A program made the translations under genes and the position numbers. 14,662 nt of DNA, taken from positions 1 through 14,662 of the forward strand of contig CAIVTL010000489.1 in the NCBI GenBank assembly GCA_903908785.1, read 5' to 3'. Under the pieces are notes generated by a model. That model worked only from the letters and a program-made list of their open reading frames with translations, was not told where the DNA came from and searched no databases. Of this stretch, positions 7,267 through 12,887 are shown in pieces (within the stretch, counting starts at the first letter, position 1; every line of letters begins with the position of its first letter). The DNA comes from Caldifarciminota bacterium. Its GTDB lineage: Bacteria > Hydrothermota > Tepidihabitantia > Tepidihabitantales > Tepidihabitantaceae.

Positions 7267-8478
7267 GTGAACCTGAAAGAGCCGCCGCCGGACTCGGTCG
7301 TGCTGCCGTCCTACGAGGCGGTCAGCACTGATAAGGGCAAGTTCAACGCGGCATTCCGGCTCTGGCATCGCGAGGCGGACAACCCCGCCGGCAAGACCGT
7401 GGCGCAACCGCACGGCGACCGTTGGATTGTCCACTACCCGCCGCCGGAGCCGCTGTCGCCTGAGGAGCTCGACCGCGTCTACGACCTGCCGTATGCCCGC
7501 CGCGCCCACCCGGACTACAAGGAGAAGATTCCGGCGCTGGAAACCGTCCGGTTCTCGATAACGTCGCACCGCGGCTGTCTCGGTTCCTGCACCTTCTGCT
7601 CGCTCTCCGCGCACCAGGGCCGCATCATCCAGTGGCGCAGCCGGCGCTCGATGCTGGCGGAGGCGGCGCGGATTACCCGGCTCGAAGGGTTCCGCGGCCA
7701 CATCACCGACATCGGTGGCCCGACCGCGAACATGTACGGCGCGACCTGCGCGAAGATGGCAAACGGCCGCGTCTGCCCCGACCGCGAATGCACCTGGCCG
7801 CAGCCCTGCCCGCGCCTGCGCCTCGCGGCCAAGGAGGAACTGGCCGTCCTCGAATCGGTACGCACCCTGCCCGGCGTGAAGAAAGTTTCCATCGGCACCG
7901 GCATCCGGTTCGACCTGCTCGACGACCAGCCATCCCTGCATTACCTCGAGCAACTCTGCCGCTACTACGTGTCGGGCCAGCTTCGCATCGCGCCCGAGCA
8001 CGTCTCGCCGCGCGTCCTGCTCGCCATGCACAAGTCGTCTCACGCCTCGTACATGACATTCCGCCGCCGCTTCGCCGAGACTAACCGGCGCCTCGGCAAG
8101 AAGCAGTACCTGATTCCCTACTTCATCTCCGGCCATCCCGGCGCGACGGTTGACGACGCGCTGGAACTCGCCGAGTACCTCGTGCGCACGGAACGGCTCT
8201 TCATCCGCCAGGTCCAGCAATTCACGCCCCTGCCGATGACTGCGGCCGCCGCGGCCTGGCACACCGGCAAGGACCCGCTTACCGACCGACCGATGTACAT
8301 TCCCCGCGACCCGAAAGAGATGAAACTCCAGCGCTCCCTGCTCCAGCTCCAGGAACCCAACAACTACATCTATGCCCAACGCGCACTCCTGAAACTGGGC
8401 CGTCACGACCTTCTCCGCCGACTCCAGTCCTTGAAACCCCTGCTGCGGCCGGAGCGACCCGGCCGCGCCTCGGCTTGA
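7267..8478 (+). CDS. ygiQ: YgiQ-family radical SAM protein, catalytic C-terminal part
   Basis: Radical SAM core of the same YgiQ-family gene, in frame with 6655-7260. The GTG at 7267 lies 6 bases after the TGA; a weak ribosome site suggests reinitiation, readthrough or a damaged gene. Counting from the GTG: the linker ends in VVLPSYEAVSTDK, then family block ITSHRGCLGSCTFCSL holds the [4Fe-4S]/SAM cysteines C104, C108 and C111 (CxxxCxxC). Further family blocks are HQGRIIQWRS, DIGGPTANMYG, GVKKVSIGTGIRFDLL, GQLRIAPEHVSPRVL, GKKQYLIPYFISGHPG and VQQFTPLPMT. All key residues are intact, so the domain seems under selection. The TGA stop (8476-8478) lies inside the -35 box of the next gene. Annotating both parts as one pseudogene would also be defensible. 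Confidence 0.9.
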   Translation: MNLKEPPPDSVVLPSYEAVSTDKGKFNAAFRLWHREADNPAGKTVAQPHGDRWIVHYPPPEPLSPEELDRVYDLPYARRAHPDYKEKIPALETVRFSITSHRGCLGSCTFCSLSAHQGRIIQWRSRRSMLAEAARITRLEGFRGHITDIGGPTANMYGATCAKMANGRVCPDRECTWPQPCPRLRLAAKEELAVLESVRTLPGVKKVSIGTGIRFDLLDDQPSLHYLEQLCRYYVSGQLRIAPEHVSPRVLLAMHKSSHASYMTFRRRFAETNRRLGKKQYLIPYFISGHPGATVDDALELAEYLVRTERLFIRQVQQFTPLPMTAAAAAWHTGKDPLTDRPMYIPRDPKEMKLQRSLLQLQEPNNYIYAQRALLKLGRHDLLRRLQSLKPLLRPERPGRASA

Positions 8479-8503
8479 CAATCTGTCCGATATGTCCTAT
8501 AAG
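8475..8503 (+). promoter_or_regulatory. Promoter for the second CCN lipoprotein gene
   Basis: -35 TTGACA (8475-8480, perfect), 17-base spacer, -10 TATAAG (8498-8503, 5 of 6). The -35 contains the ygiQ stop codon TGA. The predicted start is near 8510, leaving about 30 bases of leader with AAAGGA before the ATG at 8540. Confidence 0.75.
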
Positions 8504-8519
8504 TCCTACATGTCCCGTT
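8484..8519. repeat. Nine-base tandem repeat overlapping a promoter
   Basis: Units TGTCCGATA, TGTCCTATA, AGTCCTACA, TGTCCCGTT repeat with period 9. The promoter -10 (TATAAG) sits at the junction of the second and third units, so a change in copy number would alter promoter spacing or sequence. Confidence 0.65.
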
Positions 8520-8539
8520 TCCCCTCCCGAAAGGACGCC

Positions 8540-9112
8540 ATGAAGAACACTCTGCTCCGCGGCGCGATTGCGCTGGCCCTGCTGTTGCTGGCCTGCGACT
8601 TCCTGCCGACCGGCGAATTCGAACCGACCGGCACCCAGTTCAACATCAACCCGAACATCAATGTAATCTCGATTACCGGCAACCCGGACTTAAGCCCGAA
8701 CGGCCCGTTCACGCTGGGCATGACCATCGTGTCGAAGACTTCGAGTTCCGCCAGCGACGCACTGCCGGCCGGGCTGCTGCTCAAACGCCGGGTCAACAGC
8801 ACCCAGCACATGCTGCTCCTGAAACCGCAAGCCATTACCGCCGGCACCAGCAACAGCGTGGCAATACTCGGCACCTTCTGCTGCAACAAGTTCCGGGCAT
8901 CACCCGACGTCGGCGACACCTTCGACATCGGCCCGGTAACCGACAACACCGACCTGCAGCGGTTAGTGAACCTTATGCAGCACAAAGACATCTCGAACGG
9001 AAGCAACATGTGGATGGTACAGCGCGCGGTGTATATGGTCACCGATTCGACCGGCCTGACCCAGGCCTACATAGATTCAATCAACGCCCTGCCCGCGGAC
9101 ACGACCGAGTAG
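8540..9112 (+). CDS. Lipoprotein with CCN motif (paralogue of 5930-6571)
   Basis: A 190-residue predicted lipoprotein. The ATG at 8540 is preceded by AAAGGA and starts an ideal signal (MKNTLLRGAIALALLLLACD) with lipobox LLAC, lipidation at Cys19. Asp20 after the cysteine would favour inner-membrane retention by the E. coli +2 rule, which may not hold here. The mature domain parallels the protein at 5930-6571: LPAGLLL (75-81), HMLLLKP (90-96), TFCCNKF (112-118), a SPDVGD turn, LQRLVNLM (139-146), VQRAVYMVTDSTGLT (160-174) and closing INALP. The pattern (beta sandwich, Cys-x-Asn, then a helix with VQ-x-AV and TD) hints at a small extracellular domain. I do not recognise a named family. It has its own promoter and is followed by a strong terminator. 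Confidence 0.85.
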   Translation: MKNTLLRGAIALALLLLACDFLPTGEFEPTGTQFNINPNINVISITGNPDLSPNGPFTLGMTIVSKTSSSASDALPAGLLLKRRVNSTQHMLLLKPQAITAGTSNSVAILGTFCCNKFRASPDVGDTFDIGPVTDNTDLQRLVNLMQHKDISNGSNMWMVQRAVYMVTDSTGLTQAYIDSINALPADTTE

Positions 9113-9133
9113 TCGCCGGACGCGGTGAAAGTC

Positions 9134-9165
9134 GCAGGGGCGCGAAACCGCGCCCCTGCTCTCTT
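9134..9165. terminator. Bidirectional intrinsic terminator
   Basis: Perfect 11-bp stem GCAGGGGCGCG (9134-9144) / CGCGCCCCTGC (9149-9159) with loop AAAC, followed by TCTCTT. It lies between the convergent genes ending at 9112 (plus) and 9181 (minus). The T-tract is short on the plus side and poor on the minus side, but the stem is very stable. Confidence 0.85.
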
Positions 9166-9180
9166 AAGAAACCCTGCCGG

Positions 9181-10956
9181 CTACTTCGTCACGACAACCT
9201 TTGTGGTCGTGCTCCCGGCCTCGGAAACGAGCCGGCAGAAGTAAGTCCCGGCCTCGACCTGCGCGAGGTTCCAGGACAGCCGGCCGCTGCCGGTCAGCTT
9301 GTCGGCTATGGTCTTCGTACGCCGGCCGTTCACGTCATACACCGCCAGCGCGCCGGTTCTGCCCGGCGGTATCGCGTAGCTGATTTCCGCACGATTCCGC
9401 GCCGGGTTGCTGCCCGTGACTGACTGCCGCAGCGGGGCGGACTTCGGCTCGGCAACGCCGGTGACGAGCGGCTCGCACAGGAAGTTGTCTACGTACCAGC
9501 CTTCAGCGACCGTGCCCGGGTCGGAGATGAACCGGAACGCAATCCGCAGGGTTTGGCCCGACCAGTCGGCGAGGGAAAACGTCTCATGCTCCCAGTTCGC
9601 GCTCGCACCATTGTAGTTGGCAAGCGGTACCCAGAACTTGGAGCCATTGTTCAATTCCGGCATGCAGTAGTCGTAGCCGACCTCGACGTTGTACCAGTGG
9701 TCGAACGAGAGCTGTGACGAGTCGCCGGACGTGAACCACGGGGTTACGAGCCGGGCGTCGTTCTCGTCGGTGTAGACCCAGGAACCTTCGGTCCCGCAGT
9801 ACCAACTGTTCGACGGCGACTGGCTGCGGTGCGTAGTCTGGTGCCAGTTGTCACGCGTGCCCGAATGGGTCCAGCCATTCACGCCGCGCTCGATGTCGTC
9901 CGAGAACCCGCGATTGGTGCTGACGTACAGCGGGAAGCTCAACTCGGTCGCGTAGCCGCCCGCGCCGGTGACCGCGAGGTTCATCGTGGCCACGCTGTGG
10001 TTTTGATGGACGCTCGAAACGTGAATGGCGAAAGGCGTCTGCGCGTAGACGTCATGGCCCATCGCAATCGAGCCGAAGGACGCGCTTGGCGTCGTGACCG
10101 TTATTTCCGAGTCCGTGGTCGAGAGAATCGCGCTGACGCTTTCGGCCGGGCCCGACCCGCGGTTTGTGAGACCGATGGTCAGGTTGACGTCAGCGCCTGG
10201 TTCCGGGAACGCGTTCTGGTACCCCCGATACTCCAGCGCCGGGTCCTGGTATACCCCGACCCGCGCGCCCTGGTACATCGCCTTGCTCGAATTGTTCTGG
10301 ACGAATACGATGAGCTCGCAGTTCCGCGCCACCCACGCCGGGTCGACAGTGAAATCGCGGCTCTTCGAAATCGAGTCGTTCGCCGGCACGGTTATCGCCT
10401 CGCCGGTCGCGTTGGGCAGCATGTTCCGCTCCACGTGGTGCACGCTGTCCAGTCCGTACCAGACGTAGTAAAGATGGTTCTCGCACAGCGCGACCTGCAA
10501 CTGGCCGCTCACCGCACTTGAGGTTGTATTCTTCACTACGATTTCGAGCCGCCCCTGCCTCGTCGTCGAGTCATAGGTGCACTCAAGCCCGATGTCAAGC
10601 GGGCTGGTGACGGTCTTGTGCGCGTCGAAATACGCACGGTACGACGGGTACATCGTACCATAGGTCATCCCGCCGACGACCTCAAAGTTGCCGTCCAGTT
10701 TCACCGTCGGCGTGCCGCCCACGCCGTAGAAGCTGAACCGGGACGTGGCCGACGTATTGCCATACTGGTCGCCCGAGTGGTACCCGATTGTTACGACCGA
10801 ATCAAACGCGGCTGACTGAAGTTCCCACAGCCCACGGGCTGCGCCGGGACAATACGGTCAGCCTGCGACCTTCGTAAACTCCTCGTTCACCATCACGCGC
10901 TGGGTCGCCAGCACGATGGCCGGCAGCAGGAGCGCCAGCAAGAACAGACGTTTCAT
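9181..10956 (-). CDS. Secreted selenocysteine Omp28/thioredoxin-like protein (UxxC) with sorting domain; TGA recoded at codon 33
   Basis: One frame runs from ATG 10956 (coding-strand AGGGAGGA 4 bases upstream) to the stop at 9181, broken only by TGA at 10858-10860. Reading TGA as Sec gives 591 residues. Residues 1-17 are a signal peptide (MKRLFLLALLLPAIVLA). Then comes VMVNEEFTKVAG-U33-PYC36-PGAARGLWEL, the beta1-CxxC-alpha1 unit of a thioredoxin fold as in Omp28-related proteins, where the Sec position is normally Cys. The fold continues with SVVTIGYHSGDQY and the cis-Pro loop YGVGGTPT (Pro83). Omp28-like strands follow (to about 235, e.g. ELIVFVQNNS), then a CARDB-like domain (242-345), a jelly-roll domain (about 352-496, GWTHSG to GWYVDNF) and a FlgD-like sorting domain (513-591). 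It is probably an extracytoplasmic thiol/selenol oxidoreductase or disulfide enzyme. The substrate is unknown. The alternative, a nonsense mutation, is unlikely given the exact position, intact flanks and hairpin. Confidence 0.88.
10823..10849 (-). promoter_or_regulatory. Putative bacterial SECIS element
   Basis: On the coding strand, starting 9 bases after the UGA: upper stem CGCAGCC / GGCUGUG (7 bp, one G-U pair) closed by loop CGUG. Below it, UCC pairs with GGA across a 3-base bulge (CGG). The loop begins 22 bases after UGA and has G at its second position and an adjacent GU. Published bacterial SECIS rules ask for a 4-16 bp upper stem, a 3-14 base loop, G in the first two loop positions and 16-37 bases from UGA; all are met. 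In E. coli fdhF the loop GU contacts SelB and sits 3 bases closer to the UGA. Confidence 0.7.
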
Positions 10957-10983
10957 CGATTCCTCCCTAGATAATAGCTAATT

Positions 10984-10997
10984 CCGGCTGGAGCCGG
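10984..10997. repeat. Small hairpin in the selenoprotein leader
   Basis: CCGGCTGGAGCCGG forms a 5-bp GC stem with a 4-base loop, within the predicted 5' leader of the leftward selenoprotein gene, about 15 bases upstream of its ribosome site. Function not evident; no T-run follows on the transcribed strand. Confidence 0.35.
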
Positions 10998-11046
10998 CGG
11001 CGCGGTAGTTCAGCGCTTTCTGGCGCGTCGCTTCAGCTCTACAAGA

Positions 11047-11075
11047 ATGATAGTGCGGTCAACCCCGCCGGTCAA
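11047..11075 (-). promoter_or_regulatory. Promoter for the selenoprotein gene
   Basis: Minus strand: -35 TTGACC (11075-11070), 17-base spacer, -10 TATCAT (11052-11047, 5 of 6). The predicted start near 11040 leaves a leader of about 84 bases before the ATG at 10956. Confidence 0.6.
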
Positions 11076-11213
11076 ACCGCGCGGCCGGTCGCAACCCGGC
11101 GCCCGCGAGCCGCAATCCGTTTACCGCTCTCCGCCTCCCGTAGTCCGCCACGGCAAACTGACAACTCGGGTGCGGCAAAGCATCCCGCAAAGCTCGTTGT
11201 CGGGTCGGGTTGG

Positions 11214-11262
11214 TGCACGGGACCTGGTGGCGCTGGCGCCGGGGCGCCGCGGGGTCCGTGCA
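11214..11262. repeat. GC-rich inverted repeat / large hairpin
   Basis: Outer arms TGCACGGGACC (11214-11224) and GGTCCGTGCA (11253-11262) pair over 10 bp with one bulged G. Inside, GGCGC and GCGCC around 11235-11248 can form a second stem. No T-run follows on the plus strand. It could be part of a structured RNA, a protein-binding site or chance in GC-rich DNA. Confidence 0.4.
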
Positions 11263-11615
11263 GCATCATGAAGACCCCGCCGTCCGGCGTGCAGGTGTCT
11301 GCCGCCAGCACAGCCACACCGCTTTGTCACCGCAGATGGAGGCGCGTGCGTCCCTGCCCAAGAACTCGTCGGTGGACTGCGGCAGTCATCGGTCGAGGTT
11401 GTCGGCTACCCCGTGGACCACACGAGCAATGCGCCTACAACAGATCCCCGCATGGTATGCCCCAGGTGACGCGGGACACTGCACCTTCATACGCCTCCGA
11501 TTCCGGAGCAGGTGGACGGCAGCCGGACACGGAACCGCGGCATCTTGCCATACCGCATTGTGCCTACGAATCCGGCCGATGTCAGGCGGGCGCGCGGTCG
11601 CGGAGCGCCTGAGCT

Positions 11616-11643
11616 ACCAGTTCCCGGTTGGCAGTTTGCAGTC
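11616..11643. repeat. Heptamer tract in non-coding stretch
   Basis: Units ACCAGTT, CCCGGTT, GGCAGTT, TGCAGTC repeat with period 7 (consensus NNCRGTT). Confidence 0.55.
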
Positions 11644-11718
11644 GCGGCAATCCGACTCGGCGGCTCTTGGCGGCTATCTCATTCGCGGGTGGGCGGGCCG
11701 GTCAGGAACGCTCGCCGG

Positions 11719-11746
11719 TTGCCGATGCGGCGTTGGTTGGTATAAT
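11719..11746 (+). promoter_or_regulatory. Promoter for flavin reductase-like gene
   Basis: -35 TTGCCG (11719-11724, 4 of 6), 16-base spacer, perfect -10 TATAAT (11741-11746). The predicted start is near 11753, giving a leader of about 17 bases that contains AAAGGAG (11758-11764) before the ATG at 11770. Confidence 0.7.
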
Positions 11747-11769
11747 CCTCCGCCATGAAAGGAGCTGCG

Positions 11770-12285
11770 ATGCCCGATGAGTTCAGGAGAATCGACCCGT
11801 ACAAGCTGGCGGACAACGTCTTCAAGCTGATTGACAAGGACTGGATGCTCGTGACCGCGGGCACGCCCGAACGGTGGAACACGATGACGGCAAGCTGGGG
11901 TGGGCTCGGTGTCCTCTGGAACCGGCCGGTCGCGTTTGCCTTTGTCCGGCCCACGCGCTACACCTACGAGTTCATGGAGAAGAACGAACGGTTCACGCTC
12001 TCGTTCTTCGCGAAGCGGTACCGGAAGGCGCTGGTCTTCTGTGGTTCGAAGTCGGGCCGCGACTACGACAAGGCGAAGGAGACCGGGCTCGAGCCGGTGA
12101 CGCCGTTCAAGGACGCGGTGACGTTCCGGCAGGCGCGACTCGTGCTCGTCTGCCGCAAGCTCTATACAACCGACTTCGACCCGGCGCGGTTTCTCGACCC
12201 GAAGATCGACGAGGTCTACCCACAGAAGGACTACCACCGCGTGTACGTCGGCGAGATCACCCGCTGTCTGGTGAGGGCCAAGTGA
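11770..12285 (+). CDS. Flavin reductase-like (DIM6/NTAB family) flavoprotein
   Basis: A 171-residue cytosolic FMN-binding protein. The ATG at 11770 is preferred over an in-frame ATG at 11755 because AAAGGAG (11758-11764) lies 5 bases upstream of it. The split-barrel flavin reductase signature is clear: DWMLVTAG (24-31), WNTMTASWGGLGVLWNRPV (36-54) and AFVRPTRYTYEFMEKN (57-72), where the Thr/Ser and Arg positions bind FMN phosphate in relatives. FTLSFF and GSKSGRDYDKAKETGL follow. The protein has the usual length and no signal peptide. In the family such proteins act as flavin reductases or simple FMN carriers; the partner here is unknown. Its TGA overlaps the GTG of a second FMN-barrel gene, so the two are probably co-translated. 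Confidence 0.9.
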   Translation: MPDEFRRIDPYKLADNVFKLIDKDWMLVTAGTPERWNTMTASWGGLGVLWNRPVAFAFVRPTRYTYEFMEKNERFTLSFFAKRYRKALVFCGSKSGRDYDKAKETGLEPVTPFKDAVTFRQARLVLVCRKLYTTDFDPARFLDPKIDEVYPQKDYHRVYVGEITRCLVRAK

Positions 12286-12761
12286 ACGCCTGGCATACCC
12301 GTCACCCGGACAAGACCATTACCGACCCGGCCGAACTCGCCGCGGTCGTCGCGGGTCAGAAGTTTCTGACCCTCGCGCTCTGCGCGGAGGACCGGCCGTA
12401 CCTCGTCACCATCAGCCACGTCTTCGTTGCGGAGCGCAACTGCTTCTACTTTCACTGCGCCCCGACCGGCCGGAAGATAGACCTCATTCGGGCCAACCCG
12501 CAGGTCTATGGCCAGGTTCTTGAGGACCACGGGTATCTGGCCGGCCAGTGCGACCACGCCTATCGCACCGTCCAGTTCGAAGGCACGGCCGAACTCGTTA
12601 ACGACCCCGACGAGAAGCTGGCCGCCCTGCGCCGGTTGATAGAGTTCCTCGAACCCGACCCCGGCCCGGTCAAGGAACGCAACCTGAAAGCCGCGCGGCT
12701 CGACAGTGTCGCCATCGTCCGCGTGACCGTGACCAACTGGAGCGGCAAGAAGAGCGGGTAG
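12282..12761 (+). CDS. NimA/pyridoxamine 5'-phosphate oxidase-like FMN-binding protein
   Basis: A 159-residue cytosolic protein of the PNPOx-like split-barrel superfamily, closest in pattern to NimA-type flavoproteins. Family blocks: KFLTLALCAEDRPYLVTISHVF (27-48), FYFHCAPTGRKIDLIRANPQV (55-75), YRTVQFEGTAELVNDPDEKLAAL (94-116) and DSVAIVRVTV near the C-terminus. NimA's haem/substrate-linked His is matched by a His in the YFHCA strand, but I would not infer nitroimidazole reduction. The GTG start forms a GTGA overlap with the upstream flavin reductase-like gene. In-frame sequence upstream of the GTG is only the shadow of that gene. Confidence 0.85.
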   Translation: MNAWHTRHPDKTITDPAELAAVVAGQKFLTLALCAEDRPYLVTISHVFVAERNCFYFHCAPTGRKIDLIRANPQVYGQVLEDHGYLAGQCDHAYRTVQFEGTAELVNDPDEKLAALRRLIEFLEPDPGPVKERNLKAARLDSVAIVRVTVTNWSGKKSG

Positions 12762-12767
12762 AATAGC

Positions 12768-12795
12768 TTGACTAGTTCCAATCCTGCCATATGCT
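12768..12795 (+). promoter_or_regulatory. Candidate promoter for corA-like gene
   Basis: -35 TTGACT (12768-12773), 16-base spacer, -10 TATGCT (12790-12795, 4 of 6). It starts 7 bases after the preceding stop. The predicted leader to the ATG at 12888 is about 85 bases and contains the hairpin at 12829-12848. Confidence 0.5.
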
Positions 12796-12828
12796 GAAGC
12801 GCGTGAGTCAGAAGACGATGCTGACACC

Positions 12829-12848
12829 GGTCCGGCCGGCGCCGGACC
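12829..12848 (+). promoter_or_regulatory. Perfect hairpin upstream of corA-like gene
   Basis: GGTCCGGC (12829-12836) and GCCGGACC (12841-12848) pair over 8 bp with loop CGGC, ending 39 bases before the corA-like ATG. The A-rich bases after it (AAGAAA) are not a terminator T-run. It could attenuate or stabilise the leader; an upstream terminator role is less likely. Confidence 0.45.
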
Positions 12849-12887
12849 AAGAAACCGGCTCAGGCAACTGACCGCAAAGGTTAACCA

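Larger units (their letters stand above)
11076..11718. other. Non-coding stretch, about 640 bases
   Basis: No convincing gene on either strand. Open frames here have no ribosome sites, no recognisable motifs and residue composition typical of off-frame GC-rich DNA. I found no tRNA (no T-loop consensus), rRNA, tmRNA or RNase P signature. The visible structure is a GC-rich dyad (11214-11262) and a heptamer tract (11616-11643). A decayed gene or an uncharacterised RNA cannot be excluded. Confidence 0.6.

Noticed and set aside
6898..8481. 527-residue minus-strand ORF
   Set aside because: Antisense shadow of the ygiQ-like gene; the plus strand shows family motifs throughout.
9181..10956. Pseudogene interpretation (nonsense mutation at 10858) or a separate 513-residue gene starting at GTG 10722
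   Set aside because: The 5' part carries the signal peptide, a strong ribosome site and half of the thioredoxin fold in the same frame; starting at 10722 would cut the fold and remove the export signal. TGA falling exactly on the redox Cys with a SECIS-like hairpin is better explained by Sec.
10985..11045. tRNA-like stretch (GCGGTAGTTCAGC resembles a D-arm)
   Set aside because: No anticodon arm or T-loop consensus follows and no acceptor pairing can be made; it is also not a convincing tRNA-Sec.
11210..11758. 182-residue plus-strand ORF in the non-coding stretch
   Set aside because: No ribosome site, no motifs, erratic composition, and it runs through a promoter and into the next gene's leader.
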